A stretch of DNA of 64,000 nt, taken from contig NZ_JONL01000006.1 of NCBI RefSeq assembly GCF_000711735.1, positions 62,001 to 126,000 of the forward strand, in the 5' to 3' direction. This stretch comes from Maridesulfovibrio frigidus DSM 17176. GTDB taxonomy: Bacteria; Desulfobacterota; Desulfovibrionia; Desulfovibrionales; Desulfovibrionaceae. The position numbers were made by a program, and so were the translations under genes. Of this stretch, positions 43,723-52,982 are shown in pieces (positions within the stretch are counted from its first letter, which is position 1; the number at the start of each line of letters is the position of its first letter). The notes beneath the pieces are model-generated. The model searched no databases. It saw only the letters and a list, made by a program, of their open reading frames with translations, and was not told the origin of the DNA.

Positions 43723-46035
43723 CTAAGCCAGTTCGACCTTAGTCATACCGTCTCCGCCCTGATCTTCAGGAGCAAATGCAAAACTTGCAATTGCGGGATT
43801 ACCGTCTAGAAAAATATGCACCTCACGCCTTAAAGCTCCTGTCCCGCGCCCATGAACAATCTCGAGAGAAGTTGCTCCGCGCAGTAAAGCCTGATCAAAA
43901 AACTTACCGAGTTCACTGATGGCTATATCAGCACGCTTTCCACGTAAGTCAATCTTGAGACACAAATCTCCACGAGATGTATCGGCAGAATTGACATCAG
44001 AAGCGCGTCCCTTAAAGCTTGAAGGCTGACCCTCTTTTTCAACAGGACCAAGCTGATCGGCGGGCATCCACATGGCGACCCCGTCCATATCAACCTTCAC
44101 ACGTTTTTTTCGGTCATCTTTCTCAAGAACTATACCTTTACGTGCCCAATTTATATTTAAAATATTTGAACCGACTTTAATATCTTCAAATGAGAACGGC
44201 TTAATTTCCACCTTAGGCTTGTCATCTCCACCGATTTTACCGCGTGCATCAGCAAGCTTCTTAAGCGCCTGTTTACGGCCTATTTTGCCATCTTGCCATT
44301 CTTTCAAAACTGATTGCGCCTGAGCCTTAACATCTTTCAAAACGGAGATACGTTCTTTCTCAAAACGTTCTTCAAGTTTAGCACGTTTTTTATTCAGCTT
44401 TTCGCGGTCCCTACTAAGTTCATCAAGCTCGCGTTCTCTAGTGACAGCAAGGTCATTCAAACGACTCATGACCGAACCAGTCTCCGAGCCGTCCATAAGC
44501 AGGTACTGCTCAGCTTTAGAAATAAGAGATTCAGGAAAACCGTGCTCACGAGCAACATCAAGCGCAATAGAAGCACCGACCTGATCATATGCAATACTGA
44601 ATAATGGTTTTTTAGTGCTAGGATCAAAGAGGACACTAGCAGCACGAACACCCTCAGTAACAAGAGCGTAAGTCTTTAGAGCAGGAAAATGAGTTGCCGC
44701 GAAACAAGTCACTTTATTTTCAAGGAGTCCATCAACTACAGCCTGAGCAAGCGCTGCGCCCTGAGCCGGATCAGTACCTGAACCAAATTCATCTAAAATG
44801 AATAAGGTTGAGGAATCCATTGAATCCCAGATACGGCTGATGGACTGAATCTGAGCTGAAAATGTACTTACATTCTCTTCGAGAGACTGCTCATCACCTA
44901 TAATAACAAAAATTTCTTTAAACAGCGGAAGAATTGATCCCTTCTCAACAGTAACCGGAATACCACTGAAAGCCATTGCGGCAAGGATACCCACCGTCTT
45001 AAGGCACACAGTCTTACCACCAGCATTACCACCACTGAGGATCAGAACTCGTTGATCAGGAGGAAGTTCAACATTTAGTGGATGAACTCCGATTTCGGAT
45101 GCCACAAGCAAGGGATGCCGCGCTCCGGTCAAATTAAACCCTGCTCCGGCTTCAACATCTACCGCAACAGCATTTAAAGAATCTGCGAATAGTATTTTAG
45201 CTTGCAATACATCATAATCTATAAGGAAACCATACGCGGCTTCACACTGCGGAAGTTCGGCGCGTACAAGCCCTGTAAGGTAAGTCAGGATCTTCAGTTC
45301 TTCCTGTCTTTCTCTCTGCTTAAGCTCCTGCATGGTATTATTAAGTTCTACCAGAAACAGAGGCTCAAAATAACAGGTTTCACCAGTATTTGAATAACTG
45401 TGAATGATTCCCTGTAAACGGCCTTTGAAATTTGATTTGAGAGGCAGAACATAGCGATCAGACGAAATCGTCATGAAATCGTCCTGCATAAAACGGCTGA
45501 TATCTTCGCCGTGAATGTAGTCGCGAACCTTTTTAGAGCAGCGCTGATGAAGTCCTCTGAGGGACTGCCTTACATCATAAAGTTCAGGCGAGCTTTCATC
45601 TTTGATATGACCATCTTGATCGATACAACGTTTGAGTCCTGAAAAAGTTTTTTCGGGCCAAACAATAGCATCAATGAAACCGACAATACAATCCCATTCA
45701 CGTTTTTCTGAAATAGATAACGCTTCTTTGAGTATGCGAGCCTGGCCAAGAGTCTGGATAAGAGCGAAAAGCGCATCATTATCAAGAACATTGGCTGGTT
45801 TGTCTAAAAACTCAAAAAGACCTTCGAGTGGAGGGAATATGCTGAGTTTAAAACCGGTTTCTTTTGAAAAGTTCTGTCCCTGTCTAAAAAATCGGGACAA
45901 TTCGTTGATGGCATCAGCTTCCCGCATAGGGGAAAGATCAAGACATGCCTGCGCTCCAGAAGAAGACACAGCGAAATTTGCTAGTACTTTGAGAACCTTT
46001 GGAAACTCAAGTAATTGAAGAGATCTAGGTTCCAT
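43723..46035 (-). CDS. mutS2: MutS2 family ATPase/endonuclease
   Basis: 770 aa. MutS-like core and clamp, P-loop ILSGGNAGGKTVCLKTVG, Walker B LFILDEFGSGTDPAQGAAL, a coiled-coil stretch (ERELDELSRDREKLNKKRAK) and a C-terminal Smr nuclease domain (LKIDLRGKRADIAISELG, SLEIVHGRGTGALRREV). Lacks the mismatch-recognition domain of MutS1. Family members suppress recombination or split collided ribosomes; which applies here is unknown. Preceded by a strong terminator and followed by dnaG. Confidence 0.95.
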   Translation of the reverse strand: MEPRSLQLLEFPKVLKVLANFAVSSSGAQACLDLSPMREADAINELSRFFRQGQNFSKETGFKLSIFPPLEGLFEFLDKPANVLDNDALFALIQTLGQARILKEALSISEKREWDCIVGFIDAIVWPEKTFSGLKRCIDQDGHIKDESSPELYDVRQSLRGLHQRCSKKVRDYIHGEDISRFMQDDFMTISSDRYVLPLKSNFKGRLQGIIHSYSNTGETCYFEPLFLVELNNTMQELKQRERQEELKILTYLTGLVRAELPQCEAAYGFLIDYDVLQAKILFADSLNAVAVDVEAGAGFNLTGARHPLLVASEIGVHPLNVELPPDQRVLILSGGNAGGKTVCLKTVGILAAMAFSGIPVTVEKGSILPLFKEIFVIIGDEQSLEENVSTFSAQIQSISRIWDSMDSSTLFILDEFGSGTDPAQGAALAQAVVDGLLENKVTCFAATHFPALKTYALVTEGVRAASVLFDPSTKKPLFSIAYDQVGASIALDVAREHGFPESLISKAEQYLLMDGSETGSVMSRLNDLAVTRERELDELSRDREKLNKKRAKLEERFEKERISVLKDVKAQAQSVLKEWQDGKIGRKQALKKLADARGKIGGDDKPKVEIKPFSFEDIKVGSNILNINWARKGIVLEKDDRKKRVKVDMDGVAMWMPADQLGPVEKEGQPSSFKGRASDVNSADTSRGDLCLKIDLRGKRADIAISELGKFFDQALLRGATSLEIVHGRGTGALRREVHIFLDGNPAIASFAFAPEDQGGDGMTKVELA

Positions 46036-46096
46036 AGCATTCCAGTAGGGGAAGAGGTTTGAGCAACATTACCCTGAAATATCAGGGTCCAATACC

Positions 46097-46143
46097 AAAA
46101 AAACGGCAAAACAGCCCCGGATTAACTCCGGGGCCTGCCGTTT
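46097..46143 (-). terminator. Terminator between yqeY and mutS2
   Basis: On the minus strand AAACGGCAG/GCCCCGG stem, loop AGTTAAT, CCGGGGC/TGTTTTGCCGTTT, then a T run. It divides the block into rpsU-yqeY and mutS2-dnaG-rpoD units, perhaps with read-through. Confidence 0.85.
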
Positions 46144-46167
46144 AATACTAGCTAAAGCTGATCGAGA

Positions 46168-46611
46168 TCAGGCAAGACGAGAACGTACAAGGCTACTTAA
46201 AGCTTTACCGTCTACTTGTCCTTTATGAACGGCCATGATGGCTTGCATCACTTTGCCCATATCCTGAATTGAAGATGCACCGAGATCGGCAATTGCCTTG
46301 TCTACAGCTGCTTCGAGTTCTCCAGTGGAAAGCTCTGGCGGCATGTATCCTGAAAGAGCCTTTATTTCTATAGCCTCTTTCTCGGCCAGCTCAGGTCGTC
46401 CAGCACTTTCATACTGTTCAATGGCGTCCTTGCGCTGTTTGATCTGTTTTGCAACAAGATCAAGTACGTCTTCATCGGTGATTTCACCACCGCTGTCGAC
46501 CATGCGATTTTTTATAGCCGTCTTGAGATGCCTCAAGACAGACTTTTTAACATCGTCCTTGGCCTTGTAGGCCGCGATGTAATCTGTATCAACTTGTTCA
46601 ATGAGACTCAT
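46168..46611 (-). CDS. GatB/YqeY domain protein
   Basis: 147 aa, the stand-alone YqeY family related to the tail of the tRNA amidotransferase subunit GatB. Conserved AAYKAKDDVKKSVLRHLKTAIKN, KQIKQRKDAIEQYESAGRPEL, and DMGKVMQAIMAVHKGQVDGKA. It lies three bases after rpsU, the usual arrangement. Molecular role not settled; tRNA binding is suspected from the family. Confidence 0.93.
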   Translation of the reverse strand: MSLIEQVDTDYIAAYKAKDDVKKSVLRHLKTAIKNRMVDSGGEITDEDVLDLVAKQIKQRKDAIEQYESAGRPELAEKEAIEIKALSGYMPPELSTGELEAAVDKAIADLGASSIQDMGKVMQAIMAVHKGQVDGKALSSLVRSRLA

Positions 46612-46614
46612 ATA

Positions 46615-46815
46615 TTAACCCATTGACATTTTGCGCATTTTTTTGATCAACCTTTTGCGTGCTGCAGCTTTTTTCTTCTTGCGCTGTACGCTAGGTTTTT
46701 CGTAGTGCTGACGTTTTTTGAGTTCGGAAAGAACTCCAGCTTTTTCGACCTGTTTTTTAAAACGGCGAAGAGCTATTTCAAAATTGTCTGAATCTTCGAG
46801 GTATACACCTGGCAT
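46615..46815 (-). CDS. rpsU: 30S ribosomal protein S21
   Basis: 66 aa, basic. [21 protein letters not shown] at the N-terminus and the Lys/Arg-rich tail ([18 protein letters not shown]). Ribosome-binding site GGGGGG about eight bases upstream. First gene of the rpsU-yqeY pair. Confidence 0.97.
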   Translation of the reverse strand: MPGVYLEDSDNFEIALRRFKKQVEKAGVLSELKKRQHYEKPSVQRKKKKAAARKRLIKKMRKMSMG

Positions 46816-46922
46816 GTAAAATCACCCCCCTTTGCTTAAATCTCGCACCGTAAAGACCGTTGCGGAAGAGAAGTTTTGTACATCCATTATAGCAATAAAG
46901 TCAAGCATTACTACAACAAAAA

Positions 46923-46954
46923 ATGTTCAGCACCTGAATTCAGGTGCTGAACAT
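46923..46954 (-). terminator. Terminator after the 58-aa membrane protein
   Basis: ATGTTCAGCACCTGAA and its exact complement form a 32-base palindrome, followed by TTTTTT on the minus strand. Confidence 0.8.
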
Positions 46955-46978
46955 AAAAAAATCTAAATCAAATAAAGA

Positions 46979-47155
46979 CTAATATTCTGTAGCCTGATCT
47001 TTTGAATCCATCCAAGCTTTAAATGCGCAGTATACAAGACCTGCGCCAAGGACGGCTATAACGGCATAAAGAACGCCGAAGAAAATTACGTGATCAGGCT
47101 GCCACCAAGGAAGGTCCATAGGAAGAGGGCTTTGAACGGTTTCACCATGTAACAT
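46979..47155 (-). CDS. Small single-span membrane protein, 58 aa
   Basis: Good ribosome-binding site (AAAGGAG) before ATG at 47155, terminator after the stop. The N-terminus is polar and Trp-rich (SPLPMDLPWWQPDH), then one membrane helix (VIFFGVLYAVIAVLGAGLVYCAF, about residues 23-45) and a charged tail (KAWMDSKDQATEY). Not a family I can name; the shape resembles small respiratory-complex subunits or CcoQ-like peptides. It starts 16 bases after the hup stop, so it is probably cotranscribed with hup. Confidence 0.72.
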   Translation of the reverse strand: MLHGETVQSPLPMDLPWWQPDHVIFFGVLYAVIAVLGAGLVYCAFKAWMDSKDQATEY

Positions 47156-47170
47156 CGTTAATCTCCTTTA

Positions 47171-47443
47171 TTATTTTACAGCGTCTTTAAGAAGCTTGCC
47201 TGGGCGAAATTTAACAACTTTACATGCTGGAATCTTGATCTCATCGCCAGTGCGAGGATTGCGACCAACACGTTCTTTTCTTTCATCAACCTGGAAAGTT
47301 CCGAAACCTGTAAGAGTCAGTTTACCTTCGCTTACAAGAGTTTCTTCAACTGTATCAAGAAAATAGTTGAGGCAACGCTCTGAGTCAGCTTTGGTCATAC
47401 CTGCTTTCTCAGCGATTTTTACTACTAGTTCAGCCTTTGTCAT
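47171..47443 (-). CDS. hup: HU family nucleoid protein
   Basis: 90-aa histone-like protein. MTKAELVVKIAEKAGMTKAD, LTGFGTFQVDERKERVGRNPRTG and the DNA-binding arm IKIPACKVVKFRPGK. AAGGAGGAAGG ribosome-binding site. A second, IHF-like paralogue lies at 63160. Confidence 0.96.
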   Translation of the reverse strand: MTKAELVVKIAEKAGMTKADSERCLNYFLDTVEETLVSEGKLTLTGFGTFQVDERKERVGRNPRTGDEIKIPACKVVKFRPGKLLKDAVK

Positions 47444-47694
47444 CAGTTCCTTCCTCCTTAAAACGGGAAATTAATTATTGCGACACACTAATCTGTGTCT
47501 GCCATTGACCTCACATAAATGCGAGAGTTTGGTTCTAATTTATCTGCAGAGCATTACTTACGTAACAAGAATTGCTACTGCTAATCAAATTCAAACATCA
47601 CAAATCCCCCACCCCCAAAACAGTTTAGAACTTAGGGGAAAATTTGCACTGTCGAACCTTGATGAAAATCTAAAACAAAATTTTCGCCTACAAG

Positions 47695-48486
47695 TCAAGA
47701 GGGAAAATCATTTTTAATGCAATTATATAATCCCTGAAACTGTACAGGCGACAAGGCTTCTGGGCGATCTTTGAGCGAAATACCCTCTTCCTCCATCCAC
47801 TGCAACAAAGAATCAGAAACGAATGATTTCAGTATCTTACCTAACTGCTTGCGCCTATACTGAAAACAGTATTTTATCAGACCTGCAAGACCCTCAGGAT
47901 CACTGGGTTTTTCATTATTCGGCAGTGAATAAAATTTTATTACTGCCGAGTCTACTTTCGGTTTTGGCTTAAAAACGGTCGGTGGAACTTTAAAAAGATA
48001 TTGCGTCTCACAGTAACTTTTAATCCATGCGCTGATGCCGCCGTACTTTTTTGAACCCTGGTCAGCAGTAATTCTAAGACCAACTTCGTGCTGAACCATG
48101 AACACGCAATTTACAGCGGGACTCTTCGCAGCAATGTCCCACATGAGCTTAGAAGCAACGTTATATGGCAGGTTGCCGATAATCTTCCAATTTTTTTCAG
48201 GATCTAGATCTTCCCATATAAATTTCAGGGCATCCTGCTGAATCACTTCTGCTGCCGGATATTCTTTCTCAAGCGCAGGAGCAAGATTCCTATCCATCTC
48301 AATCAGCATTAGCTTTTTAGGACCAGCTTCCAATATATGTTTAGTCAAAGCCCCCTGTCCGGGACCTATTTCAATAACAGAATCCTTTTCACTTATCTTA
48401 AGACTATCAACAATTTTACGTGCTATATTATCATCTTGTAAAAAGTTCTGACCTAAACTCTTCTTCGCCTTATGTCTGACTTGCAC
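47695..48486 (-). CDS. rsmA: 16S rRNA dimethyladenosine transferase
   Basis: 263-aa KsgA/RsmA that dimethylates two adenines near the 3' end of 16S rRNA. GTG start with GGAG five bases upstream. Marks are KKSLGQNFLQDDNIARKIVD, the SAM motif VIEIGPGQGALTKHIL, and the catalytic IGNLPYNVASKLMWDI. Runs away from the purine permease gene. Confidence 0.95.
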   Translation of the reverse strand: MQVRHKAKKSLGQNFLQDDNIARKIVDSLKISEKDSVIEIGPGQGALTKHILEAGPKKLMLIEMDRNLAPALEKEYPAAEVIQQDALKFIWEDLDPEKNWKIIGNLPYNVASKLMWDIAAKSPAVNCVFMVQHEVGLRITADQGSKKYGGISAWIKSYCETQYLFKVPPTVFKPKPKVDSAVIKFYSLPNNEKPSDPEGLAGLIKYCFQYRRKQLGKILKSFVSDSLLQWMEEEGISLKDRPEALSPVQFQGLYNCIKNDFPS

Positions 48487-48656
48487 AAAAACTCCATTTA
48501 AAAATAATTACTTCTGATTTTTCTAAAAAATCACTTTAGCTTTACGCAACCACATTTCGCAAGCTTAATGATTAGCTAAAAACAAGCCGCTTGTATTAAA
48601 TAGGCTCAAAATGTTATAAGTAACCAATTCGAACTTCACTCGCTCGCGGAGAAACT

Positions 48657-49967
48657 ATGAAGAACTTTATCGACAACTATTTTCAAATTAAACAACACGG
48701 TTCAACCATAAGCCGGGAAATAATTGCCGGGATGACCACATTTACAACGATGGCTTATATCATTGTGGTTAATCCTAAAATTCTTGAGGCTGCCGGGATC
48801 CCATTTGGACCGAGCATGGTCGCTACAATCATCAGCGCATTCTTCGGAACAATGGCAATGGGTTTATATGCAAAGCGTCCCTTCGCTGTTGCCCCCTACA
48901 TGGGCGAAAACGCCTTTATTGCGTTCACGGTTGTAAAAGTGATGGGCTACAGTTGGCAGACAGCCATAGGTGCTATTTTTATAGGCGGTATGCTTTTTGT
49001 TATTTTCACCACCACAGGTATTCGAACATGGATGATATCAGCAATCCCTAAAAATTTGAAAAATGCTTTCGTGGTAGGGATAGGTCTTTTTCTTACATTC
49101 ATTGGCCTAAACACCACTGGAATTGTTGTATTAGGAGTCCCTGGAGCGCCAACCCACCTAGGAAATTTATCAAGCACATCAACTTTGCTTGCCATCGGAT
49201 GTTTTTTTCTCATAGCCCTGCTCATGGCTCGAAAAGTCAGTGGAGCTATTATTATAGGTATTACCGCGACAACAGTCACAGCTTTCTTTTTGGGAATAGC
49301 TAGCCCTCCGACAGAATTCATCAGTATGCCCCCTTCATTGGAACCGACCTTTTTACAACTTGATATTACTGGATCATTCACATGGGGATTCATATCAGTG
49401 ATCCTTACTGTGTTTATCCTTGATTTTTTAGATACGATGGGAACTTTGTATGCCGTTTCATATCGCGCAGGATTGCTTGATGAGAACGGAGATTTGCCCG
49501 AAATCGAAAAACCTCTACTGGTAGATGCAGTGACTACCGTTTTAGCGTCACTCCTCGGAACCACCACAACTGGAGTATTTGTAGAATCCGCTACAGGGAT
49601 TGAAGCGGGAGGCAGAACAGGACTTACCTCCGTAACAACGGCCATGCTTTTCCTCGCAGCACTTTTTCTGGAACCTATTCTCACCACAATCCCGCCATGT
49701 GCTTACGGCCCGAGTCTAATAATAGTTGGGATGCTGATGATCGCACCGTGCAAGGATCTCATCGTTGACGATATCAGTGAACTTGTTCCAGCATTTTTAG
49801 TTATTACTCTAATGAGCTTTACCTACAATCTTGGAACAGGGATGACTGCAGGGTTCATAGCCTATCCATTCATGAAAATAGTTACTGGAAAAACTAAAGA
49901 AATCTCTCTGGGGATATGGGTGCTATGCATTCTATCTGTCGTATTTTTTATAACATGTCCGCACTAG
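48657..49967 (+). CDS. AzgA-type purine (hypoxanthine/guanine/adenine) permease
   Basis: 436-aa NCS2-family transporter of the AzgA/PbuG group, with about 12-14 membrane segments. Characteristic EIIAGMTTFTTMAYIIVVNP at the N-terminus, PYMGENAFIAFTVV, FVVGIGLFLTFIGL and the substrate-site segments ESATGIEAGGRTGLTSV and FLDTMGTLYAVSYRAG. GGAG precedes the ATG. apt follows after 165 bases, and MTA phosphorylase after that, so imported purines feed directly into salvage. I see no purine riboswitch in the 170-base leader. Confidence 0.93.
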   Translation: MKNFIDNYFQIKQHGSTISREIIAGMTTFTTMAYIIVVNPKILEAAGIPFGPSMVATIISAFFGTMAMGLYAKRPFAVAPYMGENAFIAFTVVKVMGYSWQTAIGAIFIGGMLFVIFTTTGIRTWMISAIPKNLKNAFVVGIGLFLTFIGLNTTGIVVLGVPGAPTHLGNLSSTSTLLAIGCFFLIALLMARKVSGAIIIGITATTVTAFFLGIASPPTEFISMPPSLEPTFLQLDITGSFTWGFISVILTVFILDFLDTMGTLYAVSYRAGLLDENGDLPEIEKPLLVDAVTTVLASLLGTTTTGVFVESATGIEAGGRTGLTSVTTAMLFLAALFLEPILTTIPPCAYGPSLIIVGMLMIAPCKDLIVDDISELVPAFLVITLMSFTYNLGTGMTAGFIAYPFMKIVTGKTKEISLGIWVLCILSVVFFITCPH

Positions 49968-50132
49968 CGTTTTTAAATATAAGAACCAACGCTTTAACCG
50001 GACCGACAGCTTAAACTAAGCTTTTTATGCGTACTATATTACACAGTGATTTATCTCGGTCTTTGACAACTGCGGTGAAAGCATCTAGTCCAATTCTAAT
50101 AAATATCAATTTGCATAGGACGGAGGAAGTTC

Positions 50133-50645
50133 ATGAATTTGAGGGAATACATTCGCGATGTACCTAATTTTCCTAAAGAAGGTATCGTATATTTTGACAT
50201 CACACCGCTTTTAGCAGATCCGAAAGCATTTCAGTACACTATCGATATGATGGCTGAAAAATTCAGCGACTATAAAGCTGACAAAATTGCTGCAGCAGAA
50301 GCTAGAGGATTTATCTTCGGCGCACCGCTGGCATATAAACTCGGAATCGGCTTTGTGCCCATCCGTAAGCCAGGCAAACTGCCATACGATACCATTTCCG
50401 TAAGTTACGACCTTGAGTACGGTTCAGATAGCCTGAGCATGCATGTTGATGCTGTCAGTGCAGGCGAAGACGTTCTACTCATCGACGATGTTCTAGCCAC
50501 TGGCGGAACAGCGCAAGGTATGATCAAGCTAGTTGAAAAAGCCGGCGGAATAGTCTCCGGAATAGGATTCCTCACTGAACTAGGATTCCTCGACGGGCAA
50601 AGCAAACTGAACGGTATTCCGAACAGTCACCTTCTCAAGCTTTAA
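50133..50645 (+). CDS. apt: Adenine phosphoribosyltransferase
   Basis: 170 aa. Makes AMP from adenine and PRPP. IRDVPNFPKEGIVYFDITPLL, EARGFIFGAPLAY, and the PRPP loop VLLIDDVLATGGTAQGM. Strong ribosome-binding site CGGAGGAAG. Uses adenine from import or from the MTA phosphorylase encoded next. Confidence 0.96.
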   Translation: MNLREYIRDVPNFPKEGIVYFDITPLLADPKAFQYTIDMMAEKFSDYKADKIAAAEARGFIFGAPLAYKLGIGFVPIRKPGKLPYDTISVSYDLEYGSDSLSMHVDAVSAGEDVLLIDDVLATGGTAQGMIKLVEKAGGIVSGIGFLTELGFLDGQSKLNGIPNSHLLKL

Positions 50646-50657
50646 AATTAGTTCTAA

Positions 50658-50706
50658 CAAAATCTCCTTTTTGCTTCCAACGCGGCAAAAAGGAGATTTT
50701 TCTTTT
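50658..50706 (+). terminator. Terminator after apt
   Basis: AAAATCTCCTTTTTGC pairs with GCAAAAAGGAGATTTT, then a T-rich run. Confidence 0.9.
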
Positions 50707-50746
50707 TAATTATAATTTCAGTTTTGCGAAACAGGATACGAATAAA

Positions 50747-51496
50747 ATGGCAGTAATAGGCATAATCGGCGGCAGTGGACTGGACAATCCTGACATTATC
50801 AAGAATGCGAAAGATACCAAAGTTACAAATAAATGGGGCGAACCAAGCTCACCCATCAAATCAGGTACAATCGCAGGAGCAGAAGTTCACATCATAGGCC
50901 GACACGGCAGAGAACACACCATTCCACCTACTTTCGTAAATAACCGAGCAAATATTCAGGCCCTCAAAGATTTAGGTTGTGACTACATTCTTGCTACAAC
51001 AGCAGTAGGATCTCTTAGAGAAGAAATTGACCGCGGCCACCTTGTTATCATCGATCAGTTCATCGATTTTACCCGTAATCGCGCCCTCACATTTCATGAA
51101 ACTTTCGAGCCGCATGCTCCTGCACATACTCCAATGGCTGACCCGTTTGATAATTTTTTGCGCGAAAAGATGATGACATCATGTGCCGAGCTTGGCATCA
51201 GAACACACGACAAAGGAACCGTTGTCACCATCGAGGGACCACGTTTCTCAACTCGCGCAGAATCCCATATGTTTCGTGCATGGGGCGCAGATATCATCAA
51301 CATGAGTACCGCTCCTGAAGCAGCTTTAGCTAACGAAGCCGGAATTCCATACGCAGCCGTGGCGATGTCCACAGACTACGATTGCTGGAAAACGGATGAA
51401 GAGCCAGTAACATGGGATGACATTCTCAAAATATTTCAGGAAAATGCTGAAAAAGTTACTTCAATGCTGGTCAAAACAATTGAACAGTTAAGCTAG
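50747..51496 (+). CDS. mtnP: S-methyl-5'-thioadenosine phosphorylase
   Basis: 249-aa purine nucleoside phosphorylase of the MTAP branch; splits methylthioadenosine into adenine and 5-methylthioribose-1-phosphate. Marks: IGGSGLDNP, GRHGREHTIPPTFVNNRAN, TTAVGSLREEI, IEGPRFSTRAES and the STDYDCW specificity loop. The MTA/SAH deaminase gene starts 18 bases later. Confidence 0.93.
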   Translation: MAVIGIIGGSGLDNPDIIKNAKDTKVTNKWGEPSSPIKSGTIAGAEVHIIGRHGREHTIPPTFVNNRANIQALKDLGCDYILATTAVGSLREEIDRGHLVIIDQFIDFTRNRALTFHETFEPHAPAHTPMADPFDNFLREKMMTSCAELGIRTHDKGTVVTIEGPRFSTRAESHMFRAWGADIINMSTAPEAALANEAGIPYAAVAMSTDYDCWKTDEEPVTWDDILKIFQENAEKVTSMLVKTIEQLS

Positions 51497-51514
51497 CTCC
51501 GCAGGTAAACCTAC

Positions 51515-52840
51515 ATGTCAGCACAGAAATGCGACCTCATCATATACGGTTCCAGCGTTATTACGCAGGATGAGAATCGACGAGTTATTGACGACGGTGC
51601 AATTGCTGTTACCGGTAACACTATTTCCGATGTTGGCTCGAAGGCAGAGATTAGCAAAGATTGGGCGGCAGCAGAAACGCTGGACGCTGAAAAATCGATT
51701 CTAATGCCCGGAATGATCAATTCGCACACCCATGTTCCAATGACGCTTATGCGAGGCGTAGCGGACGACCTGCCGCTTCTGACATGGCTACATGACTATA
51801 TCTTCCCCATCGAGGGAGGGCTGAGCAGAGAATTAGTCGAACTCGGGGCGCAATTAGGCTGTGCGGAGATGATAGCAGGCGGTACTACAGCTTTCTTTGA
51901 CGGGTACATGCATGAGGATTTCGTAGGCAAGGCGGTGGATGAATGTGGCCTTAAAGCTGTTTTAGGAGAAGGATTTTTCGAATTCCCCTCTCCATTCTTT
52001 AAAACAGCGCAAGAGGCATGGGAGGTAATAGAAGATTTACATAACAAATATTCTTCTCATGACCGTATAAATTCATCCGTAACTCCCCACGCAGTTTTCA
52101 CTACAAACCCTGATCAACTTGCTGAAAGCATGGAGCTTGCTGAAAAACTTGATGTGCTCTGGCAGATTCACTGCGCTGAATCTGTTGCCGAAACAAAACT
52201 AACTTTAGAGAAATTCGGCAAAAGACCACTTGAACTTCTGCGCGATACAGGTCTATTAACAGCACGCACGAGGATACATCATTGTGTGGACGTTACTGAT
52301 GCTGAGATCGACCAGATACGTGCTGCGGGAGCAATGACTTCGCATAACCCGCAAAGCAATCTCAAATTAGGATCGGGCATCTGCCCTTTGACTAAATTGC
52401 TTGACGCTGGCATATGTGTCGGCCTCGGTACAGACGGGGCTGCCAGTAATAATGATTTGAACATGTTTGAAGAGATGCGGACAGCGGCGCTATTGCAAAA
52501 GGGAATTCAACAGGACCCGACAGTAATTCCAGCGCAGCAAGCACTGGATCTAGCAACGGTTAACGGTGCTAAATTTTTAGGGTTAAATGACACTGGATCT
52601 ATCAGTTCAGGGATGCGAGCGGACATCATCGCCATTGATATGAACAAGGTGCATTTAAAACCTGTATACAACCCCCTTTCTCACGTTGTATACTGCGTCG
52701 GCGCACAGGATGTGAAGCTTACAATTTGCGATGGAAAGGTTCTTTATCAAGACGGTAAACATTTTACTGCAGATATTGAAACAATATCATTTGAAGCTGA
52801 AAAGGCCGTAAAATGGGCGTTAAAGAGGCTTCATAAGTAA
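51515..52840 (+). CDS. mtaD: 5-methylthioadenosine/S-adenosylhomocysteine deaminase
   Basis: 441-aa metal-dependent amidohydrolase (TrzN/MtaD family) that deaminates MTA or SAH to the inosine form. Metal ligands appear in MINSHTHVPMTLMRGVAD, IHCAES, and GLGTDGAASNNDLNMFEEM. Close downstream of mtnP, so both process the same by-product of SAM metabolism by two routes. Confidence 0.88.
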   Translation: MSAQKCDLIIYGSSVITQDENRRVIDDGAIAVTGNTISDVGSKAEISKDWAAAETLDAEKSILMPGMINSHTHVPMTLMRGVADDLPLLTWLHDYIFPIEGGLSRELVELGAQLGCAEMIAGGTTAFFDGYMHEDFVGKAVDECGLKAVLGEGFFEFPSPFFKTAQEAWEVIEDLHNKYSSHDRINSSVTPHAVFTTNPDQLAESMELAEKLDVLWQIHCAESVAETKLTLEKFGKRPLELLRDTGLLTARTRIHHCVDVTDAEIDQIRAAGAMTSHNPQSNLKLGSGICPLTKLLDAGICVGLGTDGAASNNDLNMFEEMRTAALLQKGIQQDPTVIPAQQALDLATVNGAKFLGLNDTGSISSGMRADIIAIDMNKVHLKPVYNPLSHVVYCVGAQDVKLTICDGKVLYQDGKHFTADIETISFEAEKAVKWALKRLHK

Positions 52841-52880
52841 AATAGGTGCTGGATTTAAAACTTTTCGGGCAGTTTTTCCC

Positions 52881-52909
52881 TTGACAATATAGGGAAAGAT
52901 TGCATAGGG
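52881..52909 (+). promoter_or_regulatory. Possible sigma-70 promoter of the PxxKW gene
   Basis: Perfect TTGACA at 52881-52886, then 17 bases and a poor -10 (ATAGGG). About 75 bases before the start codon. Confidence 0.35.
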
Positions 52910-52982
52910 AAATGTGCTTTTCAAGATAAATATTAGATAAATACGCTTGTACGCAAGCGACTTGCCAAACAGGAGGCGCTAC

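Noticed and set aside
48487-48656. Possible purine riboswitch before the AzgA-type permease
   Set aside because: The conserved loop bases and three-stem layout are not visible; only an ordinary AT-rich leader is seen.
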